The position numbers and the translations under genes were made by a program. Shown here one piece after another: positions 1 through 10,625 of a DNA stretch of 64,000 nt. This DNA is from Candidatus Woesearchaeota archaeon (GTDB taxonomy: Archaea; Nanobdellota; Nanobdellia; Woesearchaeales; JABGUJ01), in NCBI GenBank assembly GCA_018646625.1, contig JABGUJ010000001.1, forward strand, positions 317,534 through 381,533, in the 5' to 3' direction. The notes beneath the pieces were generated by a model, which saw nothing but the letters and a program-made list of their open reading frames with translations, did no database searches and was not told the origin of the DNA. Numbering within the stretch: position 1 is the first letter of the stretch; every line of letters begins with the position of its first letter.

Positions 1-1049
1 ACAACCAACAAATGCTTCGGCATCTTAGTCAAAAGTTCTTTCCCTTTTGCCGTAACCAAAACATCATCCTCAATTCTAATACCATACTTCCCTTTCAAAT
101 AAACACCAGGTTCAATTGTAATAACATTACCTGGAACTAGTTTATGTTTAGATTTTGGAGAAACAGAAGGACCTTCATGCACTCCAACACCAACACCATG
201 ACCTAAACCATGACAAAAGTCAGAACCAAGTATCTTTCTAGCATGCAAATCAATATCCATACACCTAACACCTGGCTTAACCATATCGAGACACTCAAGC
301 TGAACCTTTAACACCTTCTCATACAACAACAAATCTGCTTTCTTCGGCTTACCAATGAACACAGTCCTAGTCATATCAGAACAATAATTATGATACCTAA
401 TTCCAAAATCTATAACACAAAATCCTTTTTTCAATTTACAATCAGAAACTTCAAAATGAGCTTCACTAGAATGCACTCCAGAAGCCACTATCGGTTTAAA
501 CGAAAGCTGCAAACCTTGAGAATTGGCTAACGCAGTCATAAAAGCGGCAACATCTGATTCTCTCTCAAATTCATCAAAGTGAGAAAACGTTTCATAATAA
601 ATTTCTTCAGTAATCTTACATGCTTTTTTCATTATAGCAATTTCTTCGGCACTCTTCACTTCACGAAGTGAGGACAAGTAATCGGAAATATCGACAAATG
701 ACAACTTTGCCTTAATCTTTTTCTTAAGCAAAGAAGATCCCTTCAACGTAACAGAAGAATAATCCAACGCTACCCTCATACCTGAACGTAACTTACCAGA
801 AACAAAAGCAAATATATCATCTCTAGCAACAACTTTGCTAAACGCCTTTTCAGCACTCTGCTGCTCCATCCTGGGCACCACCAAAATAGCAGCACCAGAT
901 TTAGGAACTACTAAAACACCAACTCCATGAAATTTTGACAAGTAAATAAAATTCTCATTAATGTTCTGGGCATGGAAATTATAAAGAATACTATAATCAA
1001 TCTTCTTTTCACGCATATGCTTCTGTAATCTTTTTACTACATCTACCAT
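1..1049 (-). CDS. M24 family metallopeptidase (Xaa-Pro aminopeptidase-like), C-terminus truncated by window edge
   Basis: Minus-strand reading from ATG at 1049 is open to the window edge; translation contains HGVGVGVHEGPSVSP and ITIEPGVYLKGKYGIRIEDDVLVT, typical of M24 peptidases. Not in the ORF track because it is truncated. Confidence 0.9.
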   Translation of the reverse strand, partial: MVDVVKRLQKHMREKKIDYSILYNFHAQNINENFIYLSKFHGVGVLVVPKSGAAILVVPRMEQQSAEKAFSKVVARDDIFAFVSGKLRSGMRVALDYSSVTLKGSSLLKKKIKAKLSFVDISDYLSSLREVKSAEEIAIMKKACKITEEIYYETFSHFDEFERESDVAAFMTALANSQGLQLSFKPIVASGVHSSEAHFEVSDCKLKKGFCVIDFGIRYHNYCSDMTRTVFIGKPKKADLLLYEKVLKVQLECLDMVKPGVRCMDIDLHARKILGSDFCHGLGHGVGVGVHEGPSVSPKSKHKLVPGNVITIEPGVYLKGKYGIRIEDDVLVTAKGKELLTKMPKHLLV

Positions 1050-1093
1050 AACCCACCAAAAGCGTTAAATATTACTTAAACCTTTCTCAAAGC

Positions 1094-2290
1094 ATGAGGA
1101 AAAAGAGGTTGAAGAACGGATTAACCCTAATCCAAGTTCCACAGAATTCTAAATCTATAACTATAATGGTTTGTGTAAAGGTAGGGTCAAATAATGAAAC
1201 CACCAAACAAGCAGGTCTTAGTCATTTTCTTGAACACATGATATTTGAAGGAACAAAAAAGAGATCTGCAAGAGAGATTGCTGAAAGTATAGAGAAAGTA
1301 GGAGGAGAATTTAATGCAATGACCTCTAATGAAAGAACATGCTTCTATGTGAAGTTGCCCCATGAACATGCGGAACTTGGCGCAGAAATATTACATGACA
1401 TAATTACTAACTCAACATTCGAACTCAAAGCATTCGATAAAGAGAAAAAAGTTGTCTTAGAAGAGATAAACATGGTTAACGACCAACCACTACATTATCA
1501 ATGGATTCTATTTGAGAAAAGTTTGTTTACAAAAATACCTACAAAAGATCCAATCTATGGTAACAGCAAAGCAGTAAAAGCATCTACTAAACAGATGATG
1601 AAGTTGTATCACGATAAATACTACGTACCAAATAACATGATTGTTACAACTGTAGGCAATCACAAAAAACTCAAGACTATAGAAAAAAGATTCTCACAGT
1701 TAAAGAGAAAACCTGTAAAGGCGCTTAAGATCATAAAAGAACCAACACAAAAGAAAGAAAAGACAGTAACAGAGAATAGAAAAAACGTTCAAAGTTATGC
1801 AATCATCGGATACAAAACAGTGCCAAGAGCACACAAAGACAGTTATGCTTTAGACGTCATAAAAGCAATTTTATACAAAGGATTGTCTGGTAAGGTCACT
1901 GAAGAAATCAGGTTAAAAAGAGGATTAGCATACTCCGCAGGAGCACATCATGAATCCATGAAAGATTATGGTTTTTTCTCAATATTCTTCAACACAAACA
2001 AGCCAAGTTTAAACAAATGTAAAGAATTAGGATTAGCAGTCATAGCAAACATAGGTAACACAACACAAAAAGAGCTAAAAGAAGCCAAAACATTTATTGC
2101 AGGGCATAGTCAACTTAAATCAGAAGATCCTATAAGACTGGCTGAAGATCTTGTGTTCTGGGAATCAGTAAAAGACGCTAAAAAAGCTAACGAATATCTA
2201 AAAGAAATCAAAAAAGTAGACTTAAAAAGATTAAAAAGTGTAGCCACAAAATATCTAAACCAAAACTACACCATGATTGTTGTAAATTAA
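1094..2290 (+). CDS. M16 family zinc metallopeptidase (processing peptidase-like)
   Basis: HFLEHMIFEGT (HxxEH inverted zinc motif) and RLKRGLAYSAGA region. Confidence 0.92.
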   Translation: MRKKRLKNGLTLIQVPQNSKSITIMVCVKVGSNNETTKQAGLSHFLEHMIFEGTKKRSAREIAESIEKVGGEFNAMTSNERTCFYVKLPHEHAELGAEILHDIITNSTFELKAFDKEKKVVLEEINMVNDQPLHYQWILFEKSLFTKIPTKDPIYGNSKAVKASTKQMMKLYHDKYYVPNNMIVTTVGNHKKLKTIEKRFSQLKRKPVKALKIIKEPTQKKEKTVTENRKNVQSYAIIGYKTVPRAHKDSYALDVIKAILYKGLSGKVTEEIRLKRGLAYSAGAHHESMKDYGFFSIFFNTNKPSLNKCKELGLAVIANIGNTTQKELKEAKTFIAGHSQLKSEDPIRLAEDLVFWESVKDAKKANEYLKEIKKVDLKRLKSVATKYLNQNYTMIVVN

Positions 2291-3363
2291 CGAGTCACTT
2301 CAAAACTTTGAACTTGTTCTAACAACTTCTTTGCATCGGCATCGTTCTCAAAATGTTCTCGCACCGGTTTAACCATTTCGTTAACATAATGAGACACAGC
2401 TTGCTTCAAATCAGCAGGATGCAAATCACCTTTGCCAAAAGCATCTTCCAGCTCAGAGTAACTCTTAAACAACATGTTGCCGCCCCACTTTTCAGGTCGC
2501 TCAATCTTCAACTCATCAAATTTTTCAAATACCAAAAACTTACAGTATTCAAGAATTGGATTATCAACGATCTCTTTCTCAGGACAGTATGCTTTGTTGA
2601 TCTTCCTTTTAATCTCGTCTGCAGCATCAGTCATAAAAATAGCAGAGTCTGGATTCGACTTCGACATCTTTTTAGCAATTGCAGCATCCGCACCAGTAAG
2701 ATCGTTCTTAGGAGGTTCAGTTAAGCCCATAAGCATGTGGTGAGAAATAACAATTGGCTTTTTGTATCCTAATTTAGGCGCCACTTCTCTAGCCAACACA
2801 TTCACTTTTCTTTGATCTTGACCTAGCTGCGCAATATCTGCTTCTAAGTGAAAAATATCAGCACACTGCATGCAAGGATAAAATATCTGAGCAGCCGACA
2901 AACTTTCGCCTTCACTTCTACCCATAATTTGTGCGCATCTTGTAATTCTAGTAACGGTATTCAATCTTGCAATACTCAAAACCTTCAACCAATAATCAGT
3001 ATCATTCATAACATCACTTGCCCAAAGGAACTCTACATTTTCCAAATCCATCCCACAAGCTTTCCAAACTTCAATGAAATATTTTCCAGTAACCTTGATC
3101 TTCTCAAGATCGCCACCCATTTTGTTATTCATTAACGCAAACCAATCAGCAACCCAAAACTTAAATTTAACACCTGCTTTAGTCAGCTTGTTAACATTAA
3201 TCGCTCTAAGAATTCCTTGCGCAATATGTATTCTACCTGATGGCTCAAATCCATCGTAAGCAATAGGATTTTCTTTTGTTTCCAAAAGTTGCTTTAACTC
3301 CTCTTCATTAATAATCTCTTCTCCAACTTGCTTAATCAGATTTAGCTTCGAATCAGTATCCAT
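2287..3363 (-). CDS. tyrS: Tyrosyl-tRNA synthetase (archaeal type)
   Basis: YDGFEPSGRIHIAQG, WVADWFALMNNKMGGD, KKMSKSNPDSAIF (KMSKS). Confidence 0.95.
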   Translation of the reverse strand: MDTDSKLNLIKQVGEEIINEEELKQLLETKENPIAYDGFEPSGRIHIAQGILRAINVNKLTKAGVKFKFWVADWFALMNNKMGGDLEKIKVTGKYFIEVWKACGMDLENVEFLWASDVMNDTDYWLKVLSIARLNTVTRITRCAQIMGRSEGESLSAAQIFYPCMQCADIFHLEADIAQLGQDQRKVNVLAREVAPKLGYKKPIVISHHMLMGLTEPPKNDLTGADAAIAKKMSKSNPDSAIFMTDAADEIKRKINKAYCPEKEIVDNPILEYCKFLVFEKFDELKIERPEKWGGNMLFKSYSELEDAFGKGDLHPADLKQAVSHYVNEMVKPVREHFENDADAKKLLEQVQSFEVTR

Positions 3364-3398
3364 TCAAATCACCTACAACTGGTTCTTAATATGCTTAT

Positions 3399-4400
3399 TT
3401 AAAGTTTTTGCTGATCCGCGCCAGATACAGTGCGATCCGCAAGACAATAACCGTCGCACTTACCAGATTTACGTTTTTCACATTCAATGCACTCTTCAGA
3501 AGAATAACAACTTAATAAAGATTTAACTGTTTGGTGGTCATTGATTTCGTACAAAAGTTCATCATATGAATTAAAAGCTGTAATCTTCTTATCAATCAGC
3601 ATAAAATATGGACAAATTCCTACTGTTAAATCGGGATTAACATTCAATACCCCGCAAGTCACATCAGAATATCCTCGTGAATTAAGATCAAATTCACGCA
3701 CATCCTCATCAGGAAATAAACATTTGGGCAGAGGACAATCAAAATGCACCTTAACCCCAATATCATCCGCTGCCTTGATTATATCAAGTATTCCTACCCT
3801 ATATTTTTTTATTTCAGATAATTTGACATGGGTATTGCATTTAGTCAGAGCGGGTCTAGCCACATCTATTCTCATCTTACTAAAACCAAAGCGTTTACAA
3901 TAATCTAGAATATGATCAGCCCTCTGTTCAGGAGAACGCAAGGTAAGTCCTAATGAAACCCGTTCTTTAACTTTTGAAAGATATTCTAAATTAGAAACAA
4001 ACAAATCATGCTGCCCGGACATATATGATTCAGGAGAATCGGTGTTAACAAGAATTGAAACAACCCCTTTCAAAAATAAAGTATCAACTCTTTCTCTGAA
4101 ACATAATAAATTAGTAAATAAACTTACTTTAAAATTAGACTCACAAAGCAGCCTAACAAAATTTTGAAAATCAGGATGCAAAGTTGGCTCTCCGCCAGCA
4201 AGAGAAATGCCTTCAACATTCTGCTTTTTGCACCAATTAACAAAAAGCATGAAATCCAACTTACTCATTGTCAAAGATTTCTTCACATACTGAAAACAGT
4301 ATTCACAAGAGCGATTACAATCTGAAGTAAATATCAAAGTCAGATTTCCTTTTGGAGGATTCAAAGATTGTGACACCATAAGAAAGGCATATTCCCTCAA
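3399..4400 (-). CDS. Radical SAM protein with C-terminal SPASM-like cysteine cluster
   Basis: CNRSCEYCF (CxxxCxxC), GGEPTLHP, C-terminal CIECEKRKSGKCDGYC. Confidence 0.88.
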   Translation of the reverse strand: MREYAFLMVSQSLNPPKGNLTLIFTSDCNRSCEYCFQYVKKSLTMSKLDFMLFVNWCKKQNVEGISLAGGEPTLHPDFQNFVRLLCESNFKVSLFTNLLCFRERVDTLFLKGVVSILVNTDSPESYMSGQHDLFVSNLEYLSKVKERVSLGLTLRSPEQRADHILDYCKRFGFSKMRIDVARPALTKCNTHVKLSEIKKYRVGILDIIKAADDIGVKVHFDCPLPKCLFPDEDVREFDLNSRGYSDVTCGVLNVNPDLTVGICPYFMLIDKKITAFNSYDELLYEINDHQTVKSLLSCYSSEECIECEKRKSGKCDGYCLADRTVSGADQQKL

Positions 4401-4535
4401 CTTATAAAAACGTTTCTAGAAGCTCTAAAAGTAACGAAATACAAATAATCAGAAATCAGACCCACCAAAACATTTATATACAAAAGCGCATACCAATATA
4501 GCAATTAGGGGTTAAACTCAAAAGAGGGATACTAT

Positions 4536-4799
4536 ATGGCTGAAGAAGAAAAGAAGTTCTCTAAACAACTAATCGGTAAGACTGTTGTTTCTAAAACAGG
4601 AAAGAAATTTGGCGAAGTTGGCGACATTGTCTTTGAAACTCGTTCAGGCGAGCTAATACATCTACTACTGACTAATCCTACTGTTTATGTGGAAAAACTA
4701 GACTTAGAAAAAGACAAAGACAACAATTTGCTGATACCATTTAGCTCAGTGATAGCTGTCGGGGACTTTTTAGTTGTTGCAGAGGAAGATATTGCATAA
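4536..4799 (+). CDS. PRC-barrel domain protein
   Basis: LIGKTVVSKTGKKFGEVGDIVFETRSGELIHLLL...IPFSSVIAVGDFLVV; TATA-like element upstream (atttatataca). Confidence 0.85.
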   Translation: MAEEEKKFSKQLIGKTVVSKTGKKFGEVGDIVFETRSGELIHLLLTNPTVYVEKLDLEKDKDNNLLIPFSSVIAVGDFLVVAEEDIA

Positions 4800-4891
4800 G
4801 CTCATATAACGAGCTATTTTTTGTTTTTACTTCTCTATAATCTAAGAAAAGCTTTTATACTAGCAAATATTAATTTTTAAAGGGTGTTTAT

Positions 4892-5845
4892 ATGGAATAC
4901 ACAATATGGACTGAGAAATACAGACCACAGACCTTCTCAGAAGTTAAAGGGCAACAAGAAATAATCAAACGAGTAGAAGCATTTGTAACACAAAAAAACA
5001 TGCCTCATCTGTTATTTTCAGGTCCTGCAGGAGTTGGTAAAACTACCCTCTCCTTAGTTATTGCAAAAACACTCTTCGGTCCACAATGGAGACAAAACGT
5101 TCTGGAACTAAACGCCTCTGATGAAAGAGGAATCGATGTTGTACGAAATAAAGTAAAAGACTTTGCAAGAACTAAAGCTATCGGCGACGTACCTTTCAAA
5201 ATCATATATCTAGATGAGTGTGACGCTTTAACTAAAGAAGCACAGCAAGCTCTTAGAAGAACCATGGAAAACTACACTCAAACTTGTAGATTTATTCTAA
5301 GCTGCAACTATAGCAGCAAGATTATTGATCCTATACAGTCCAGATGTGCTATTTTCAGATTCAAACCTCTTCCTAAAGAAGAAATATTCAAAATTATTGA
5401 TAAGATTAAAAAAACAGAATCACTTTCCATAACTGACGAAGCCAAAGAAGCACTATACGTCATCTCTGGCGGAGACGTTAGACGATTAGAAAACGTACTT
5501 CAAAGCTGTTCAGCACTACAAAAAGATATTGACGGAGAATTAGTATATTCCTTGGCAAGCGTTGCCAGACCAAAAGAAATCAAAGAAATCCTCGAATTCG
5601 CATTAAAAAATCAATTCATGAAAGCCAGAGACCATTTATTAAGCACAATGTTGAACTATGGTTTATCAGGTCAAGACGTTATTCAACAAATTCAAAGAGA
5701 AATAATGAATTTGGATGTTGATGGACGAAAAAAGATGGAATTAATCGCTGCCTGCGGCGACGTTGAATTTAGAATGACGGAAGGCAGTGACGAATATGTT
5801 CAATTAGAATCATTCCTTGCAAAAACGGCACTTGCCGGCAAGTAA
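4892..5845 (+). CDS. rfcS: Replication factor C small subunit (clamp loader)
   Basis: WTEKYRPQTFSEVKGQ, GPAGVGKTT Walker A, IIYLDECDALTKEAQQALRRTME, SCNYSSKIIDPIQSRC. Confidence 0.97.
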   Translation: MEYTIWTEKYRPQTFSEVKGQQEIIKRVEAFVTQKNMPHLLFSGPAGVGKTTLSLVIAKTLFGPQWRQNVLELNASDERGIDVVRNKVKDFARTKAIGDVPFKIIYLDECDALTKEAQQALRRTMENYTQTCRFILSCNYSSKIIDPIQSRCAIFRFKPLPKEEIFKIIDKIKKTESLSITDEAKEALYVISGGDVRRLENVLQSCSALQKDIDGELVYSLASVARPKEIKEILEFALKNQFMKARDHLLSTMLNYGLSGQDVIQQIQREIMNLDVDGRKKMELIAACGDVEFRMTEGSDEYVQLESFLAKTALAGK

Positions 5846-5851
5846 TCTCAG

Positions 5852-6760
5852 ATGGAACAAAAAAAAGAGGGTGTAGGAGAAAAGAACGAGCTGCTTCATA
5901 GCTTAATTAGCAGCAATAAACTTCTTAGCGATGCTAATGCAGAATTAGGTGCACATCTACAAGATAAAAGCACAGAATTAACTGCACTAAAAACTCAACT
6001 TAACGATCTTCTTGAAAATACCGTTAGCAAAGATCAATTTGAAAAAATCCGAGTACATATTTCTAGAAAAAATGAAACTTTAATCAAATTAAATTCTGAG
6101 ATTGAAGATCTAAGAAAAAACAACATAACTGGTGACGCATTAATTGGTGTACTAGGTAAGCTAAAAATCGCATTAAAGAATGAAAAAATAGAAAATTCTC
6201 TGAAAGAAAAAGACATACAAAGACTAAAGATATTCTTAGATGAACGAGAAGAAATCATCAAGACATTAATGCATGAAACAGAAGACGCCAAAAGTTACGC
6301 CAAGCAAGCAGAAAAAATGCTCGGCACCGTACAAGAAAAATCCCACGCTAAAGACGATCTTCTTGCCAAATTAAACCAAGAAGTCGAAGAAAACAAACTC
6401 AAAACAATAGAAGCCAAACAACATCTTACTACAACAAAGAAAAGTTACGCAGTTCTTAAAGAACACATTAAGTCCATTGAAGGAGAAAATTCTAAACTAT
6501 TAGCGGATAACAATAATCTAAAACAAACTAAATCAAAGATATTAGAAATAACAAAAGAAAATCAAACACTCAAAAGCAAACTATCCACTATAAAGAACAG
6601 CCACGATGAAAAACATTCACTCTTGATAAACAACGTCGAACTTCTCGAAACATTAAGAACTGAATTAGACAATGTCAAAAGAGAATCTGCACTAAAAAGC
6701 AACAAACAAAAAGAGCTTATTGATGGCTTCATCGCAGAAACAAGAAATAAGATAAACTAG
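5852..6760 (+). CDS. Coiled-coil protein of unknown function, 6 nt downstream of rfcS
   Basis: Long ORF with heptad-rich, Lys/Glu-rich composition. Confidence 0.75.
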   Translation: MEQKKEGVGEKNELLHSLISSNKLLSDANAELGAHLQDKSTELTALKTQLNDLLENTVSKDQFEKIRVHISRKNETLIKLNSEIEDLRKNNITGDALIGVLGKLKIALKNEKIENSLKEKDIQRLKIFLDEREEIIKTLMHETEDAKSYAKQAEKMLGTVQEKSHAKDDLLAKLNQEVEENKLKTIEAKQHLTTTKKSYAVLKEHIKSIEGENSKLLADNNNLKQTKSKILEITKENQTLKSKLSTIKNSHDEKHSLLINNVELLETLRTELDNVKRESALKSNKQKELIDGFIAETRNKIN

Positions 6761-6797
6761 TTCTATTAAAAAAACAAGAAAGAGAAAAATAAAAAAA

Positions 6798-7751
6798 TTA
6801 ACTGTTGTCAAATGAGTCTACATCTGAATTTACTGTTATGGTTTGACCAATGATGTCTTGATACCAATAATCCAATATTAAATCCATTTGTGAAGTGTAC
6901 AAAGCCTTATCTGGCAATGGGCTACTTCTACATCTGATGTAAACAGCTCCTTGAGACAATCTTGCAGTTGCTGGTTGACCTGGTGCAATAGCTCCTGATC
7001 CTCTAGAAGTACACTCCCAAGTTACTTGGTCTCCTGCTTTTTGAACAAGCTGGAAAGTTACTTCATCATATCTAGGATCAACGTCTGTCACAGAGTCAAC
7101 TCTTGCTTTACCAGTTCCAACATTTGCTATTTCAACTTCAACCATCACTCTTCCCTGACCTGCAGGTTTTTGAGATGCCTTGGTTGCAATTATTGGAGCT
7201 CCAGATGAGAATACAGGTAATGCTGGTTGTGTTGCATCACAAATTCTTTCATCTCTCAAGTCTTCTTTAAAGCAAACTTGAGGTAAAGCTATATGTGTTT
7301 GATAGTGATAATCAATCTCTGCAAAGAAATTTGCTTCGTAAAATGTTCCAGGAACATTTGTCATGGCAGCTTCTCCAAAGTTAAGAAACTCTGTTCCACC
7401 TTCTGGCAAAAATTCAGAAACTCTTTCAATTATCATAGGATTACTTACTTCTCCGTTCAAAGCAGAACCAAATTCAGCAAGGTTAATGCCTTTAATGGAT
7501 GCAATAAGTTCTCCGGCTTCAAGTGTGTATTCGCCCTTATTCAATACTTGAATATCAACAGGAAAGATCTCCCCCTCAAAAACTGCATTAGTTGTTGACG
7601 CTTGAGATGTTCCACCGACTGGCTCAAAGCTTGCAATAATTCCTTGACTTCCTCCATAATATGGACTAGAAAGTGTACTAACCTCTCCGCCTCCACATCC
7701 TGATACAAAGACCAATGCAAACGCCATTAGAGCAATCAAGATTCTTTTCAT
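6798..7751 (-). CDS. Predicted secreted lipoprotein, member of a tandem paralogous family (copy 1)
   Basis: Signal peptide with lipobox-like VSGC; shares Y-x-TH...C...GAP-x-x-A-TK signature with the next two ORFs. Confidence 0.8.
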   Translation of the reverse strand: MKRILIALMAFALVFVSGCGGGEVSTLSSPYYGGSQGIIASFEPVGGTSQASTTNAVFEGEIFPVDIQVLNKGEYTLEAGELIASIKGINLAEFGSALNGEVSNPMIIERVSEFLPEGGTEFLNFGEAAMTNVPGTFYEANFFAEIDYHYQTHIALPQVCFKEDLRDERICDATQPALPVFSSGAPIIATKASQKPAGQGRVMVEVEIANVGTGKARVDSVTDVDPRYDEVTFQLVQKAGDQVTWECTSRGSGAIAPGQPATARLSQGAVYIRCRSSPLPDKALYTSQMDLILDYWYQDIIGQTITVNSDVDSFDNS

Positions 7752-7817
7752 GATGTCTCGCCTCCTTTTTAATGAATAATTATGGATGATGAATATAAAT
7801 AATTACCGATATATTCA

Positions 7818-8843
7818 CTAATATCCTCTATTCCCTATGTTTTTTATGTTAAGTTGTTGTGTTATACTCGTTTTATAGCCATAATACAAGTTAACCTGAA
7901 TGGGTGTTGTATATTCTCTGTCTTGTCCAAACGCTGGTTGCGCTTCAGCATATATAACCCCTTTCCCATTTACTAGTTTCAATTTTTCTGGTTTCACAGA
8001 ATCTACAGAGATAGATCCTGCCCCAACGATTATGTTAGTGTTAAGAACATCAATAGAATCAATTTCATTATATTCCAAAGTTTTTTCACATGAAAAACTA
8101 GGATCAGAAACAACTCTGCCATTACCTTTATTCTCAACATGTATTTTGAACATCATTTTTTGTCCTGGTACAATCTCATGTTCAATTTTAGTAACAGCCA
8201 ACGGAGCACCTTGTCCCCCGCTTAATGAAATATCATTTACTTGACAAATTTTACTCTCTTGTTCTATCGAGTAAGGATCGGGATCAATACAAATTGTAGC
8301 AGATGCATGTGTTGCATAAGGATAACACGCAATTAAATTAAGTGTTGGTGTATAATGATCTGTTGCGGGAGGTAAGTATACATCTCTAATTGAAAACTCT
8401 CCTTTAGAACCAAACACATCAAATCCCCCTTCGCCGTTAAACTCGGAAACAGGAGGCAAATCTGAATTCACTGGCGCAGCCATGGGAGTTGATAATCCGT
8501 GAACAATATTAGGATCAAACCCGGTCATGAATAATTGTATCGCGCCTTGTCTTATTGGTTCGGCACCTTTATTTCTCAACTCTATTATCAAAGGAACTTC
8601 ATCATTAGCATTGGCATACACTATTGGTGGTGGCGTTCCTGGAGCAAAACTCATCTCCAATCCGCTTGTTCCAGTATATGGATCAAAACCTAATTTGCCT
8701 GAACCACCTTTACTACCAGACCCTCCACTCCCTCGTATCTCGCTTATACTACATCCACTAAATGCTAAAATAAAAACTGAAAGAATTACAAAAAGTCTAA
8801 CGACACTCATACATCTCATCTCTTTTTTCATGTAAACATACAC
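7818..8843 (-). CDS. Predicted secreted lipoprotein, tandem paralog (copy 2)
   Basis: Lipobox FSGC; GTSGLEMSF; CYPYATHASATICIDPD; GGQGAPLAVTKI. Confidence 0.8.
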   Translation of the reverse strand: MYVYMKKEMRCMSVVRLFVILSVFILAFSGCSISEIRGSGGSGSKGGSGKLGFDPYTGTSGLEMSFAPGTPPPIVYANANDEVPLIIELRNKGAEPIRQGAIQLFMTGFDPNIVHGLSTPMAAPVNSDLPPVSEFNGEGGFDVFGSKGEFSIRDVYLPPATDHYTPTLNLIACYPYATHASATICIDPDPYSIEQESKICQVNDISLSGGQGAPLAVTKIEHEIVPGQKMMFKIHVENKGNGRVVSDPSFSCEKTLEYNEIDSIDVLNTNIIVGAGSISVDSVKPEKLKLVNGKGVIYAEAQPAFGQDREYTTPIQVNLYYGYKTSITQQLNIKNIGNRGY

Positions 8844-8887
8844 CTTTTATAGCATATTTAAAGCTTTCGTTCATACCGTCTGAAAAC

Positions 8888-9922
8888 TCAATAAACAACA
8901 ACTGCAGGGTCTCTTCGGATCAAGACTTCTGATGAAATTGTTTTAGTATACCCATAAGTTAATTCTATTTCTAATAACGTTTCAAACGCAAGAATATTTT
9001 GTGGAATAAATTGATCTGGATTCACGACTTCACAAAGTATATTGTCACGCTCATAAGTTAACCTAAACGGCGGAGTAGGATTACATTTCAACGACACACC
9101 ATTTAATCTAACATCAATATAATAAGTATTAAAATCACCATAAGTAATGGCTTTAGCAGAACAAGCTTGTTGTATTTTATCAGGATTAAACACTTCTCCA
9201 TCGCCGACGTTCTGTATTCTTATCTGAAAAGCTGGCCTAAACATAATGACATCATCTAATTTTTCATCTGCAGGCAACATTTTGGGAATCACTTCAGTAA
9301 CCGCCACTGGCGCACCTTGATCAGACATTGATGCCGGTTGCATTTCGCAAGATTTTTCAACGTCCTGCACCCTATCATACATATCAGGATCTAAACAAAC
9401 TAACGGTCTTGCATGAGTTTTGTAACGATAGCATCCCGTAACCAAAATATTACTTCTATGAGTTTCTGTTTGTCTATCAATATGTTTTGCATTCACATTG
9501 TAAAATAAACCAACTCTCTCTCCATGCGGGGATTCAATAGATTTCCCCATAAGATTAAATTTCATCGAAGGATCAGAACTCGAACCTGTGAAAATATCGG
9601 GTGAAGAAACCTCCCATGTTTCTCCCTCTACTGGTTTCATATATTGATCTTCTAAACTAACAGTAATATAACCATCAAGAATATCTTGTGCACCTTCATT
9701 ACTCAGATCAACACCAACCTTAAAATTATGTCCTTCTATGACATCATCAGGTGGCGCATTCTTCATAAATTCCATCTCCAGACCTTGTGTTCCTTCATAG
9801 ATGTCAACTTTAGTTATTGATGCAGACCCTTGGCCTCCGCCTCCAACCATAGAACATCCTGTAAACAAGAGCATTGTAATAATAGAAATAAGTGCCAGAA
9901 ACCTCTTAAACCCTCTTTTCAT
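8888..9922 (-). CDS. Predicted secreted lipoprotein, tandem paralog (copy 3)
   Basis: Lipobox FTGC; GTQGLEMEF; CYRYKTHARPLVCLDPD; SDQGAPVAVTEV. Confidence 0.8.
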   Translation of the reverse strand: MKRGFKRFLALISIITMLLFTGCSMVGGGGQGSASITKVDIYEGTQGLEMEFMKNAPPDDVIEGHNFKVGVDLSNEGAQDILDGYITVSLEDQYMKPVEGETWEVSSPDIFTGSSSDPSMKFNLMGKSIESPHGERVGLFYNVNAKHIDRQTETHRSNILVTGCYRYKTHARPLVCLDPDMYDRVQDVEKSCEMQPASMSDQGAPVAVTEVIPKMLPADEKLDDVIMFRPAFQIRIQNVGDGEVFNPDKIQQACSAKAITYGDFNTYYIDVRLNGVSLKCNPTPPFRLTYERDNILCEVVNPDQFIPQNILAFETLLEIELTYGYTKTISSEVLIRRDPAVVVY

Positions 9923-10017
9923 AGGATATTTAAAATAAACTGCCTATAAATAACTTTCTGTTGAATTTGATTTATAAAGACTTAGAAAGATTTATATAGT
10001 AAACTTGTCACTTAAAA

Positions 10018-10575
10018 GTGACGAAAATGATAGAATCTATAGATTCCATTGCTGGCGGCGGGAAAAGAGCGATTGCAGGATTAGCATTACTAGCTATGCT
10101 AACTGGTTGTTCCGCATTTCAAAGAATTGGTAGACAATGGGAAAAAGATCTTGATCATTATGTGGCAGAGCCTGCGAAAGGAATTGCCGCAATCGCAGTT
10201 GGCGCAGGTAAAACATTAGTTTACGATCCTGATTCTGACAGCATTATTATTGGTGTAGCAAAAGGTGTTGCATCTGGTGGATATCACATAGTAAATGGCG
10301 CCGTATCAATTGGTGACACTGCAATAACTGTTACAACTGACATGTTCAAAAGATTTGAATTCTGCTACGGTACCGGTTATTTAGATGGACCATACTGGGT
10401 AACTGATCAAGGAAAATATTCTATCGAAAGAGGCGAAACTCTTGATGAAACATGTAGTTGGCAAAAAAGTGTTGATCCGCAACATAATACAAGACCACCA
10501 AGAGTTAAAGAAAAACCAAGAACTAATCCATACCAACACAGACCATACTCTCCCCGTACAGGACATAGAGGATAG
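10018..10575 (+). CDS. Predicted lipoprotein of unknown function
   Basis: Hydrophobic segment and lipobox IAGLALLAMLTGCSAF; TATA-like element upstream (tttatatag). Confidence 0.7.
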   Translation: MTKMIESIDSIAGGGKRAIAGLALLAMLTGCSAFQRIGRQWEKDLDHYVAEPAKGIAAIAVGAGKTLVYDPDSDSIIIGVAKGVASGGYHIVNGAVSIGDTAITVTTDMFKRFEFCYGTGYLDGPYWVTDQGKYSIERGETLDETCSWQKSVDPQHNTRPPRVKEKPRTNPYQHRPYSPRTGHRG

Positions 10576-10625
10576 ACATTTCTAGAACAAACTTTATATA
10601 CGCATCTTTATTCTATTTTATAAAT

